Assembly (NCBI GenBank): GCA_016199525.1
Contig: JACQGL010000023.1
Coordinates: 1-32,168 of the forward strand
DNA: 32,168 nt
Direction of reading: 5' to 3'
Origin: Armatimonadota bacterium
Lineage (GTDB): Bacteria; Armatimonadota; SYMT01; JACQGL01
Made by a program: the position numbers and the translations under genes. Positions 1 to 8,380 of the stretch are shown piece after piece; the first letter of the stretch is position 1; each line of letters begins with the position of its first letter. The notes beneath the pieces are model-generated. The model was given only the letters and a program-made list of their open reading frames with translations, made no database searches and was not told the origin of the DNA.

Positions 1-175
1 GGCACCAGTGGCAGGCGGAATAGCCGATGGAGAGGAAGATCGGCTTGTTCTCCCGACGCGCCTTCGCCAGCGCCTCCGGGCCCCAGGGGTACCAGTCCAC
101 CGGGTTCCGGGCGTGCTGGAGCAGGTAGGGGCTGGTTTCGTTGGCCAGGCGATTCGGGCGAGCGGCAACGCTCAT
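1..175 (-). CDS. DUF255 / YyaL-type thioredoxin-fold protein (N-terminal fragment)
   Basis: Partial gene: only the first 58 codons lie in the window and the rest runs off the left edge. The start ATG is at 175 and is preceded by a good ribosome site (AAAGGAG, about 6 nt away). The visible protein has the hallmark N-terminus of the DUF255 / spermatogenesis-associated protein 20 (YyaL) family: [15 protein letters not shown], then NPVDWYPWG, then [15 protein letters not shown]. The last stretch carries the Cys-x-Trp-Cys pair of its thioredoxin-like domain. Full-length members are usually 600-700 residues, with a C-terminal alpha/alpha-barrel related to cellobiose epimerases. Their biochemical role is not established. 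Family assignment is firm from the motif. Function is unknown. Confidence 0.93.
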   Translation of the reverse strand, partial: MSVAARPNRLANETSPYLLQHARNPVDWYPWGPEALAKARRENKPIFLSIGYSACHWC

Positions 176-509
176 TGCAGGCTCCTTTCTCTTGGGCGCG
201 CCCTATTCGTACCCCGAGATACTACAAGTTTACGCCGACCGTCATCTTTGCGTCGTGAAGCGCACCACACCGCCCGGCCCCGGGTACCTGGCGCTGCAAC
301 TATCGTGGGTGCGAACTTTCGCGCGATTTAGCCCACGTGCCCCCACTATGTGGAAGTTCTAGCGATTAAACCAGTTGTTCAGGGCTTGTACCACAAACTC
401 CCAACCAGGAAACAAGCCCGCAGCCTCACCTGTGAAAAGGATGATTCCTGCTCGGAGTGGAAGTGCTTCACTAATCGCTGGCGTTAACTGGGCGGCTTTG
501 GAGGGCAAG
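176..509. other. Divergent intergenic spacer
   Basis: This 334-bp spacer separates the DUF255-family gene (leftward) from the large secreted protein (rightward). I see no coding sequence with a ribosome site and no RNA gene. Both neighbours must have promoters here, but I could not pick a convincing -35/-10 pair on either strand. In-frame codons run upstream of the large gene back to 375. They look non-coding and lack a ribosome site. Confidence 0.5.
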
Positions 510-3500
510 ATGTATTTAAGAATACTGTGTCTCTTTGCGGCCCTGATTGGCGTACTCTTCGGATATGCGGCGCCACCTGCTCGTCCGAACCAGGCCGCGG
601 TAGCGCCCGCACGCCGGATCGCCGTCAGAACCGACGTGCCGCTGGATCCCGAGTTTGAGGTAACGCTGCGTCAGGCCGGCTTCGAGGTGGTGGTCCTGCC
701 GCCCGAGGAAAGCAACTGGGAGAAGGTCTCGCGGTTCAACCTCTGGCTGATCCTGGACTGGTCCCCGGAGAAAATCGATCCCCAGACGCTGCGCCGGTTT
801 CTGGACGCCGGGGGCGGTGTTTTCGTCTCGATCTTCGGCAGCGATGTGGTCAACGACAAATTCGCCGCCTGGAACGCCCTGCTGGCGCCCTACGGAGCTG
901 CTGTCCGCAGAGAGCAGGTGGTCGACCGGGAACACCAGTGGCACCAGCCGTCCTGGGGGCACACCTACGCCTGGACCAATGCGTTCGCGGACGTGCCGAT
1001 CACCCGGGGCCTCTCCGCCGTCTGGTACCCCGATCACACCCAGAACCGGCAGGGGCTCAAGCTGGGTAATTCCCATCTCATTGTGGACCAGAACTGGCAG
1101 CCGGTAGTGCGCACCATGCCGAGCGGCGGCGCCTACGTCCTGCTGCCGGACGGCGCGCCCGACTTCAGCCGGCTTACCCAGAGTGCGCCCCCCATTCTGG
1201 CCGTGCGCCCTGTGGGCGCCGGCCGGCTGGCCGCCCAGTCCTTTCCCGGCTTTTACAACGTCTCGGGCGGCTCCACCCTGATGGTGGAGAACATCGTCCT
1301 GGAGAAGGGGGACGGCGTACGCCGCAGCGACGGAGCGCAGCTGCTGCTCAATACCTTCCGCTGGCTGGCTGAACCCTCGCTGGCATCCGGCAAGCTGGGC
1401 GGCTGGCAGCCCGAGAAAGAGCTGCCTAAGAAGCCGTGGCCAGGACCTCCGGTCACGCTGGATCAGTGGGAGTGGATGCGCCCTCGGGTGGAGCGGATGG
1501 ACGAGCCTATCCCCTCCCGGATGCACCATTTCCGGGGGCTGCTAGGCGCGCACACGGCCCTCTCCAACGGCACGGGCACGGTGGCCGAGCACTGCGCCGC
1601 CGCCCGCCAGGCAGGCTATGACTTCATTATCTTTACCGAGCAGCTGGGCTCGATGACCCCCGAGAAGTACGATCGGCTTGTCTCCGAATGCCGTGCGGCA
1701 TCCACGGACCGCTTTCTGGCGCTGCCGGGCCTCGATGTGCAGGTCTGGCCCTGGGGGAACACCCGCACGCCGCCCTGGAACTATCTGGTCTTCGGCTTCG
1801 AGAAGTTTCCGGACCGCCGCTACCTCTCGGAAGACGGGACGTGCTTCGCGCGCCAGTTCGACAACTGGTATTACGCCCAGGGATCGCCCGGAGTGGCGGT
1901 GCATTCGCTTGCCAGGCGTGGTTTGCCCGGCTGGTTCTACGCCTTCTACAATTGCTTCTCCCTGTTCACCTACCGTTCCGGGCGGCTCGTGGATAACTCC
2001 GAGAAGGAATTTCAGCGGGTAGTAGATAACGGCGCGTGCCTGCTGCCAGTAGTCACCCATCTCTGCTACTCGGCGGCGGACATCCAGCGCGCGCGGCAGG
2101 CGCCGTTTCAGCTCTACGTCAACGTGCCTCGCAGGCAGAACGAGGCGGCGGCGGATTACCGTGCCGCTCTCCATTCCGTGGGCAGCCTGCTGCAATTTGG
2201 CAGGAACATGGTCGGTGGCTTCCGCACACCGCAGCCCAGCTTCGTTTCCTCCGGGCCGATGCTCGAAGAGTATGCCGCGGCGGGCGGGCGCCCGTTCGAC
2301 CTGAAACACCTGGATCGGATCCGGCTGGTGGCCGGGGTTTCCTCCCCCGAGGGTCTGCGTCATATCTCTATCTACGATGGCGAGCGCTCCTACCGCCGTT
2401 TTGCCGCCCGGGGCAAGCAGGCGAGGATCGCCGTGGAGGACTTCTCTCGCCGCTACTGGCACTTCGTCCTCAAGGCGCAGGATGCCGCGGGCGGACGCCT
2501 GATCTCCTCCGCCCTGGTGGACGGCTCCTGGCACATCTGGGCGCAGATGTGCACCGACCAGCAGAACATCATCGCCGGTCCCCATCTCTACTTCAAGGGC
2601 CATGCCACGCTGGTGCGGTTCCCCTACACACCGCCGAACAATGTGCGCTTCTGGGCCGGGGAAGGAGATGATGGCCCCAACCTGGCGGACTGGAACAGCT
2701 ACCTGGCCGCCGACGTGGCTGAGAAGGGGAGCCTCAAGGAAGTCAATATGTACGCCCCGCCCGAGTTCCACCTCGACCTGGCATCCCCCTTCGCCGTGAT
2801 CGTGGACGCAAACCAGGGCTGGAAGGGAGAGCGTGGCCAGATCATCCAGGGCCCCGCCGACCCCGTACGCCTGCGCGTGCGCACCTTCGATTTCTGGCCC
2901 GCCGTGCCCTGGGCAACCGGGAACCTGGGGACCGACTTCCCCGATTACTACCAGCCGCACCCGCCCCAGGTGAATTGGGGACTGGTAGAGGGCGAGGCGT
3001 TCCTCACTCGCGACGTTTCCCCTGCCCCGCAGGTAGCCGTCAACCTGCGTCTCCTGGGCGTAAGCGGCGGTACGGGAGACACGTGCGCCTATCTTCCCGC
3101 GGGCGACGCCCCGATGGTAACCGTACAGAAGCCGCCGGGGGGCTGGCACCTGGAAGGCCAGCTTGCCGGGCGGGGGATGCTTGTCATTTCCCCCGTAACC
3201 ACGGGAAGCTTCTGCCTCTACCCGCTGACCCCCGGCATGACCTTCTCCCTGACGGGCGGAGACGAAGGCTGGCAGCTGGCGCTCGGCTACCACCTGGACG
3301 GACCGGCGCGCAAAGGCCAGCGCTTCCCCGTCCGCTTCATCCTGGCGCGCGGCCTCCCGGGCAAGACCTTCACCCAGGATCTGCACGCCTTCCAGGCGTT
3401 TGCCAACCGCTTTGGCCTCACCACACCGCACCCCTTCTACTATCTGGGGGCAAAGCAGGGCCGTGTCGTCAGTAGCCGGGGGCTCCTGGAGATGGAGGCT

Positions 3501-4361
3501 CACAACTATGGCTTCCTGGGCAACCTGTGGGGCGCCGACCAGGTGCGCGAGGTCGTGGGGGTACGCATCCGGGGGCTCGTCCCACGCTGGGACGCTGGGG
3601 TCTTTGTGCCAAAGCGGCGATGGTTAAGGCGCATCGCCTTCGTAGAGAATGCCGGCTACACCAGCCTGGATCAGACAGAGCCGCAGGCCACCCTCTATGT
3701 GGGCAACCTCCTCGTCTGCAACAACAAGGCCGTGGATCTGCGCCTTCTGGGCGCGACGGATCGGTGGTGCCGCTTCACGGTGCATAACTCCGGGATCCGG
3801 CCGGTGACGGTAACGGTGCGTCCGGCACCAGGCTTCAAGAAGGTGTACCGTATCCCCAGCTTCGCAAGAATGGTCACGGTGCCTGCTAGAAGCACCCTCA
3901 CTATGGATGTGGGGAAGCGCCCGGTGTCGCGCTGGGCGCACGTTTACGACGGCGTGGATACGCCCTCCCAGACGGGGGTGATGATGGCCGCCGATGCCGA
4001 GGCCCGGGCCGTGCAGGTGAGGGTCGCCCGAGCGGGCGCCCACCGGCCCGGCTACCTGATGCTGGACCAGTGGTCCGTCGATGAACCCGTAGGGCGGTTG
4101 CGCGTCTCCTTCCGCCTGAAGGTGGACAAGACAGGTGGGGAAGATGAGATCGCGCGCCTGGAGGTAATGGACCGGGCCAGAGAGCGCGTGCTTGCCTCTC
4201 GTTCGCTGCGCGGCAGTGATTTTCGGCAGCCAAGCAGGTACCAGGAATTCAGCCTCCCCTTCCATCGGCCTGCCAATGGCGCACTGGATTATCGTATCTA
4301 CTGGACGGGCGGGCGCACTCTGTATATGGATACCGTGGTCGTGAGACAGGCAAGCAGGTAG
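510..4361 (+). CDS. Large secreted protein: amidotransferase-like + degenerate PHP-like domain + beta-rich C-terminus
   Basis: A 1283-residue protein. I chose ATG 510 because GGAGGG lies just upstream and the first 20 or so residues (MYLRILCLFAALIGVLFGYA) form a signal peptide. The in-frame extension back to 375 has neither. Residues about 35-292 resemble a class I glutamine-amidotransferase-like fold: alternating strands, a GGGVFVS turn, and a FRWLAEP end typical of such secreted domains. Residues about 338-470 resemble a PHP domain (GAHTALSNGTG, then GYDFIIFTEQ), but the usual HxH is reduced to one His (H348) and the usual TDH reads TEQ (376-378). Residues about 600-675 look like the C-terminal tail seen in CehA/McbA-type PHP proteins. 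The remaining 600 residues are beta-rich, ending in a jelly-roll-like segment. It is probably exported and possibly binds or processes a polymer. Function is unknown, and the loss of metal ligands argues against a standard phosphoesterase. Confidence 0.85.
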   Translation: MYLRILCLFAALIGVLFGYAAPPARPNQAAVAPARRIAVRTDVPLDPEFEVTLRQAGFEVVVLPPEESNWEKVSRFNLWLILDWSPEKIDPQTLRRFLDAGGGVFVSIFGSDVVNDKFAAWNALLAPYGAAVRREQVVDREHQWHQPSWGHTYAWTNAFADVPITRGLSAVWYPDHTQNRQGLKLGNSHLIVDQNWQPVVRTMPSGGAYVLLPDGAPDFSRLTQSAPPILAVRPVGAGRLAAQSFPGFYNVSGGSTLMVENIVLEKGDGVRRSDGAQLLLNTFRWLAEPSLASGKLGGWQPEKELPKKPWPGPPVTLDQWEWMRPRVERMDEPIPSRMHHFRGLLGAHTALSNGTGTVAEHCAAARQAGYDFIIFTEQLGSMTPEKYDRLVSECRAASTDRFLALPGLDVQVWPWGNTRTPPWNYLVFGFEKFPDRRYLSEDGTCFARQFDNWYYAQGSPGVAVHSLARRGLPGWFYAFYNCFSLFTYRSGRLVDNSEKEFQRVVDNGACLLPVVTHLCYSAADIQRARQAPFQLYVNVPRRQNEAAADYRAALHSVGSLLQFGRNMVGGFRTPQPSFVSSGPMLEEYAAAGGRPFDLKHLDRIRLVAGVSSPEGLRHISIYDGERSYRRFAARGKQARIAVEDFSRRYWHFVLKAQDAAGGRLISSALVDGSWHIWAQMCTDQQNIIAGPHLYFKGHATLVRFPYTPPNNVRFWAGEGDDGPNLADWNSYLAADVAEKGSLKEVNMYAPPEFHLDLASPFAVIVDANQGWKGERGQIIQGPADPVRLRVRTFDFWPAVPWATGNLGTDFPDYYQPHPPQVNWGLVEGEAFLTRDVSPAPQVAVNLRLLGVSGGTGDTCAYLPAGDAPMVTVQKPPGGWHLEGQLAGRGMLVISPVTTGSFCLYPLTPGMTFSLTGGDEGWQLALGYHLDGPARKGQRFPVRFILARGLPGKTFTQDLHAFQAFANRFGLTTPHPFYYLGAKQGRVVSSRGLLEMEAHNYGFLGNLWGADQVREVVGVRIRGLVPRWDAGVFVPKRRWLRRIAFVENAGYTSLDQTEPQATLYVGNLLVCNNKAVDLRLLGATDRWCRFTVHNSGIRPVTVTVRPAPGFKKVYRIPSFARMVTVPARSTLTMDVGKRPVSRWAHVYDGVDTPSQTGVMMAADAEARAVQVRVARAGAHRPGYLMLDQWSVDEPVGRLRVSFRLKVDKTGGEDEIARLEVMDRARERVLASRSLRGSDFRQPSRYQEFSLPFHRPANGALDYRIYWTGGRTLYMDTVVVRQASR

Positions 4362-4642
4362 CCGGGCTGCGACCTATTCTCCCACCAATGGCGACGCTGT
4401 GGCGCCGAGCGGTCGTCCGCGTATCGGTATTACAGTTATCAGCACTATATTAGCAACACGATATTTACTCTGCATTTCACGTCAAACATCCCTCGTCTGC
4501 TTCCCCATTCACCTACTTTTTCGGTCTCCTGCTTTCCCCACCCCCACACGCCTGTACATCCGCGCACCGATTCTCTCCTGCTCCGCACCCCCGTTTGCAT
4601 TCCGCTCCGTTGGGGTGAGTACGTAAAGGGCGGGAGTCAGGT

Positions 4643-5152
4643 ATGATCCGAAAGGTAGCATTCGGCAAGGCGATGGCCGCGGGTGCACTCGGCGCGCTGG
4701 CCTGGGAAGCGGTGGCGCGCGCCGCGCTGGCGCTTGGCTGGATCCGCTTCGATCTGATCTTCTTACTGGGCACGCTTATCGCCGGGCCGGGGGATCCCCG
4801 GCTCTGGTATCCGGCCGGGCTCGCCATGCACCTGCTGATTGGCGCTCTGTGGGGTCTCATCTACGCCTACTTCTTCTGGGCGCTGCTCCCCTGGCCGCCC
4901 GTGCTTCAGGGACTGGCGTTTTCTCTTATCCCCGGAGTGCTGGCCATCACGGCCATGCTGCCTCAACTGGACGAGTTGCACCCTCTTATCGCTCAAGGGT
5001 CTCTGCGGGCGCCGGGGTTCCTCGCCCTCGGGTACGGCTGGGAGGGACCGGTAGGCTCGCTCCTCGGCCATCTGATATACGGGGCGGCGCTGGGAGCGCT
5101 CTACACGCGACCCGTCGGCCACCCCGTCCGCAAAGAACTCGCCTATGGATGA
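4643..5152 (+). CDS. Small multi-pass membrane protein (paralogue of the gene at 6765)
   Basis: A 169-residue hydrophobic protein with about four to five membrane segments (roughly residues 9-27, 31-48, 61-83, 88-107 and 133-153). The ATG at 4643 is preceded by GGGCGGGAGTCAGGT, which holds a usable GGGAG site. I do not recognise a named family with certainty. It resembles small four-helix proteins of the DUF6789/YagU sort. Its motifs MHLLIGALWGLIY, GLAFSLIPGVLAI and LLGHLIYGAALGALY line up in order with LHMAVSAIVGAVYGL, GLAYGFLVWLVGPIAI and IGGHLLYGLVLGLAY in the 159-residue protein at 6765, so the two look like duplicates. The pair flanks the glycoside hydrolase at 5248. Function unknown. 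Confidence 0.8.
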   Translation: MIRKVAFGKAMAAGALGALAWEAVARAALALGWIRFDLIFLLGTLIAGPGDPRLWYPAGLAMHLLIGALWGLIYAYFFWALLPWPPVLQGLAFSLIPGVLAITAMLPQLDELHPLIAQGSLRAPGFLALGYGWEGPVGSLLGHLIYGAALGALYTRPVGHPVRKELAYG

Positions 5153-5247
5153 GCGACCGAAGCCCGGATTGAGCTAGCGGGTTGGTAGACTTCAACGCTG
5201 TAACCTCTAAACTTCCAAACTTCTCAACGTGCCGATGGTGAAGAACG

Positions 5248-6501
5248 ATGGCTGACCGACTGGAGTTTATGTTCGCCACTGGCATCGAGTGCAGCTACCC
5301 GACCATCGACCACGGCCAGTGGCGGATGGATGAACTTGAAGCCATCGGGCATTACCGTAACTGGCAGCGCGACCTGGCGCTGGTGGGCGAGATAGGGCTA
5401 CGCTACCTCCGCTACGGCCCGCCCTACTACCGCATCCATCTGGGCCCCGGGCGCTATGACTGGTCGTTTACCGATGAGGTCCTGCCCGCCATGCGCAACG
5501 CGGGCCTTGTGCCGATTATGGACCTGTGTCACTTCGGCGTTCCCGCCTGGCTGGGCAATTTCCAGAACCCCGCACTACCGTGTTACTTCGCCGAATACGC
5601 GGGCGCGTTTGCGCGCCGCTATCCCTGGGTGCGCCTCTACACTCCCGTGAACGAGATGTACGTTACGGCGAAGATGAGCGCGCTCGATGGGGCCCGGAAC
5701 GAACAGCTGCGCAGCGACGCGGCGTTCGCCCGCGCCGCCATCCACGTCGCGCGGGCGAACGTGCTGGCGATCCCGCAAATCCGCGCCGCCCGGCCGGACG
5801 CCGTGTTCATCACCAGCGAGAGCAGCGAGTACTTTCCTCCCTGCTGCCCGGATCCGCAGATCGTCGCCATCGCCTCTTTCGAGAACCAGCGCCGGTTTGT
5901 GCCGCTCGATCTGCTCTACGCGCACCCGGTGCGCCCCGACGTGTTCCGGATGCTCCAGAGCGGGGGGATGACACGCGAGGAATACGAGTGGTTTATGAAC
6001 CAGGATGCAGGCAAGGAGTGCATCCTGGGTGTCGATTACTATCGGTGGAACGAGCGGCTCGTTGATGCCCAGGGCCGGCCGGAATCTCTGGGTGAGCTGT
6101 TTGGCTGGTTCGTAATCACAAAGCAGTACTACGACCGCTACCAACGCCCCCTGATGCATACCGAAACGAACATCCAGGATTCCGCCCATGCTCCTGCCTG
6201 GCTGTGGCGTCAGTGGCACAACGTGGAGCTGATGCAGTGCGGCGGCGTGCCGGTGGTCGGATTCACCTGGTACAGCCTGCACGATCAGGTGGACTGGGAC
6301 ACGGGCCTTACCCGGCTGCGGGGCGTTGTGAATCCCGTCGGCCTGTTCGACCTCAACCGCGAGGCCCGGCCGGTCGCGGAAGCCTATCGCGATCTGGTAC
6401 GCATGTTCCGCGACCACGTGTCTATCGCCCCACACCACTGGCTAAGTCCTTGTGGAGACGAGCATGCGGCGCATCGTGAGAGCGCAGGCGATGGGGGGTA
6501 G
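5248..6501 (+). CDS. Family 1-like glycoside hydrolase
   Basis: A 417-residue (beta/alpha)8-type glycosidase related to GH1. It is predicted to cleave beta-glycosides by a retaining mechanism. The acid/base glutamate is E136 in TPVNEMY (GH1 usually has TxNEP), and the nucleophile is E306 in MHTETN (GH1 usually I/VTENG). GFTWYSLHDQVDWD (about 350-363) matches the GH1 region before the sugar-binding Trp. There is no signal peptide, so it should be cytoplasmic. ATG 5248 was chosen with weak AAGAA upstream. A second ATG lies seven codons in. The last 25 or so codons (after HHW) look like read-through beyond the conserved fold. It lies 95 bp after one small membrane protein and 263 bp before its paralogue, which hints at a transport or membrane link. 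Substrate cannot be told. Confidence 0.88.
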   Translation: MADRLEFMFATGIECSYPTIDHGQWRMDELEAIGHYRNWQRDLALVGEIGLRYLRYGPPYYRIHLGPGRYDWSFTDEVLPAMRNAGLVPIMDLCHFGVPAWLGNFQNPALPCYFAEYAGAFARRYPWVRLYTPVNEMYVTAKMSALDGARNEQLRSDAAFARAAIHVARANVLAIPQIRAARPDAVFITSESSEYFPPCCPDPQIVAIASFENQRRFVPLDLLYAHPVRPDVFRMLQSGGMTREEYEWFMNQDAGKECILGVDYYRWNERLVDAQGRPESLGELFGWFVITKQYYDRYQRPLMHTETNIQDSAHAPAWLWRQWHNVELMQCGGVPVVGFTWYSLHDQVDWDTGLTRLRGVVNPVGLFDLNREARPVAEAYRDLVRMFRDHVSIAPHHWLSPCGDEHAAHRESAGDGG

Positions 6502-6655
6502 GACGCGGAGGCTGCTGATTGCGAAGTGCGGGAGCCTTGCGCGGGCACCCCGAATTACAGATGGAGAGCATGGCGCGCGGGTGTTTGGTGTTAAGGGTAG
6601 CGCAGGCATCCCTACGGGCCGTATGGCTTGCCTGCACGTCACCGGGGCGTTCGAT

Positions 6656-6690
6656 GGGGAATGCCCCGAAAGCCTTTGGGGCGTGTCCCC
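6656..6690 (+). terminator. Hairpin with GAAAGCC loop, possible terminator
   Basis: GGGGAATGCCCC (6656-6667) pairs with GGGGCGTGTCCCC (6678-6690) in a 12-bp stem with one bulged G. The ten-base loop is GAAAGCCTTT. It lies 155 bp after the glycosidase stop and 75 bp before the next start. There is no T-run. The loop region recurs in other spacers (14228, 24333), so it may be a repeat element rather than a classical terminator. Confidence 0.45.
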
Positions 6691-6764
6691 TGTGTGGGTG
6701 TGGCGGGTGGGCATTAGATACTGGCCCGAGCGCCTCAATACGGCAAACTGGATGGTGCACGGCA

Positions 6765-7244
6765 ATGGTTGACTTTGTTCGCGCGCACGGAAACCAGCCG
6801 GGGCCTGCCCATCGTCCGGCGCTGACGGGCGCACTGGCGGGTATCCCGGCAGGGCTGGCGTTCCTGGCGGTGATGTGGCCGATGGGCACGCCGCGCTGGG
6901 TGATGGAAGTAGCCAACCTCCGCTCGTACACGTGGGCGGCAGCATTGCACATGGCAGTGAGCGCCATCGTCGGCGCCGTCTACGGGCTGGTGCTCCAGCG
7001 CGCCGCAGAGGACCGCGGCGGGAGCTGGCTGTTCGGCCTCGCCTACGGCTTTCTCGTGTGGCTGGTCGGGCCGATCGCCATCCTGCAACTGCTCGCCAGG
7101 ATGCCACCCCCGCACGTTCCTGCGGCCCTGGCCCTTATCGGCGGCCATCTGCTCTACGGGCTGGTCCTTGGCCTGGCCTACCCGCTGGTCCACGCGTTGC
7201 TCCGCCCTACCAGCCGCTGGATGCAGAGGGAGGCACCGGGGTAG
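6765..7244 (+). CDS. Small multi-pass membrane protein (paralogue of the gene at 4643)
   Basis: A 159-residue protein from ATG 6765. Upstream in-frame codons reach back past 6519 but overlap a hairpin and show no ribosome site, so I reject them. The ribosome site at 6765 is also weak, which makes the start the least certain part. It has a short polar N-terminus and then about four membrane segments (roughly 20-38, 55-77, 87-108 and 122-145). Motifs LHMAVSAIVGAVYGL, GLAYGFLVWLVGP and GGHLLYGLVLGLAYPLVH match the order and spacing of the protein at 4643. It ends 70 bp before the convergent SARP-type gene, and a short GGAGC/GCTCC hairpin (7262-7275) sits between them. Function unknown. Confidence 0.78.
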   Translation: MVDFVRAHGNQPGPAHRPALTGALAGIPAGLAFLAVMWPMGTPRWVMEVANLRSYTWAAALHMAVSAIVGAVYGLVLQRAAEDRGGSWLFGLAYGFLVWLVGPIAILQLLARMPPPHVPAALALIGGHLLYGLVLGLAYPLVHALLRPTSRWMQREAPG

Positions 7245-7314
7245 CGCTCGCGTGCTCTCCAGGAGCCAGGGCTCCAGGCGGCAGCATGGGATCGATGGCC
7301 GCCGGGATCGGACC

Positions 7315-8115
7315 TCAGGGACCGGAAGCGATGCGCTCCGTTTGCGCCCGCCTGCGTCTGCCCGCACCCTCCCGTCTCGCGGCCGCCTGAATCTGGGAGA
7401 AGAGCACGCAGGTCTGTGCGTCCGGCTCCATGTTCAGTTCGCGGTGCAGGCGGGTCCGGTACTCGCGGTAGACCAGCACGGCCGCGGGCATGTCACCACC
7501 GTCCGCCAGAGCGCGCATCAGGGCACGCTGGGCGGAGTCTCGCAGGGGCTCTACGGCGATGAGCCGGCACAGGTAGCTCACCGCGACCGAGTGCTCACCC
7601 AGGGCCAGGGCGTGCTCGGCCAGCTTCTCAAGTGCCCGCAGGTAGGCTTGCTGCCGCGCTTCCCGCTCTGGGTAGATCCAGTATTCCGTGCAACCCTCCA
7701 GCAGCGGGCCGCGGTAGAGCCTGGTGGCGCTCTCCAGCGAAGCCCAGTCGGCCCGTGCGACAAGTTCGTCGAAAGCAAGCACGTCGACGAAGGCGCTCGA
7801 TACGTCGAGTCTGAGAGTCCGGGGGGTAGGGCTGTGGAGACGGCACGCCTCGGGGCCCAGCGCATGGCGGAGATCCACCAGATTCCGCCGCAGGTTGTAG
7901 AGCGCCAGCTCATCCGGGCTATCGGGCCACAGCGTTCCGGCGAGCCACTCCCGGCTGACTTCCTGCCCGTGTCGGAGCACGACCAACGCCAGCAGCCACT
8001 GCCCGGCCCGGGACCGCAGCCGGGGCAGGGGCTGGCCTCCGACCTGCACTGCGAAGGGGCCGAACAGCGCTACACGTAAACCGCACACAGGCTCACCGGC
8101 CAGGCGTCGTGCCAT
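7315..8115 (-). CDS. SARP/BTAD-type transcriptional regulator
   Basis: A 266-residue DNA-binding regulator. Residues about 12-104 form an OmpR-like winged helix (LRVALFGPFAVQVGGQPL, LLALVVLRHG, REWLAGTLWPD, LYNLRRNLVDLRHALG). Residues about 110-250 form a bacterial transcriptional activation domain of TPR-like helices (LYRGPLLEG, YLRALEKLAEHAL, VEPLRDSAQRALMRALADGG, VLVYREYRTRLHRELNMEPD). It lacks the ATPase and sensor domains of AfsR-type relatives, so it is a minimal SARP. I chose ATG 8115 because GGAGGGAG precedes it. An ATG six codons upstream (8133) has no ribosome site. The AT-rich direct repeats just upstream are the obvious candidate binding site. SARPs usually activate neighbouring genes, so the divergent secreted protein is a likely target. 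That link is inference. Confidence 0.9.
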   Translation of the reverse strand: MARRLAGEPVCGLRVALFGPFAVQVGGQPLPRLRSRAGQWLLALVVLRHGQEVSREWLAGTLWPDSPDELALYNLRRNLVDLRHALGPEACRLHSPTPRTLRLDVSSAFVDVLAFDELVARADWASLESATRLYRGPLLEGCTEYWIYPEREARQQAYLRALEKLAEHALALGEHSVAVSYLCRLIAVEPLRDSAQRALMRALADGGDMPAAVLVYREYRTRLHRELNMEPDAQTCVLFSQIQAAARREGAGRRRRAQTERIASGP

Positions 8116-8130
8116 CGCGGTGTCTCCCTC

Positions 8131-8221
8131 CACTCCATCTGATCATTACTTTATTCAACCTAATTATTACTTCCGTTCACTTATCTATATTCAGTCTAAT
8201 TATTACTTCTGTTCACTTATC
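8131..8221. repeat. Two tandem 36-bp repeats plus a partial third; candidate SARP operator
   Basis: Read on the minus strand, 8221-8186 and 8185-8150 are consecutive 36-bp units differing at 4 positions. Each begins GATAAGTGAAC and contains GAAGTAATAATTAG followed by a ten-base TGAATA-containing tail. A decayed third copy (AAGTAATGATCAGA) continues to about 8131, up to the ribosome site of the SARP gene. Within each unit AAGTGAA and AAGTAAT are 10 bp apart, about one helical turn. The block is very AT-rich against a GC-rich background. It sits in the 265-bp divergent spacer between the SARP start (8115) and the secreted-protein start (8381). A TATACT hexamer at 8303-8308 could be the -10 of the latter gene; its -35 is poor, which would fit an activator-dependent promoter. 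The repeats are seen directly. The operator role is inference. Confidence 0.8.
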
Positions 8222-8380
8222 CGCGTTTCCTTTCTCTTTGACCACGCTCCCGGCCACGTTTTTTCTGCCGGTTCGGACACCGTTCCGGCAACGGCGACCC
8301 GGTATACTTGTGCCAGCGGATAAGGTAGGTGCCGTCCCGGTCATTCCTTTCCCCGTCGTTCCCAATCACGGAGGACAACC

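Noticed and set aside
375-509. 45-codon N-terminal extension of the large secreted protein
   Set aside because: It would bury the signal peptide and lacks a ribosome site; ATG 510 has GGAGGG.
1542-3503. Long minus-strand open frame (653 codons) opposite the large secreted protein
   Set aside because: Antisense shadow of a GC-rich gene; no ribosome site, no domain, while the plus strand has a signal peptide and recognisable domains.
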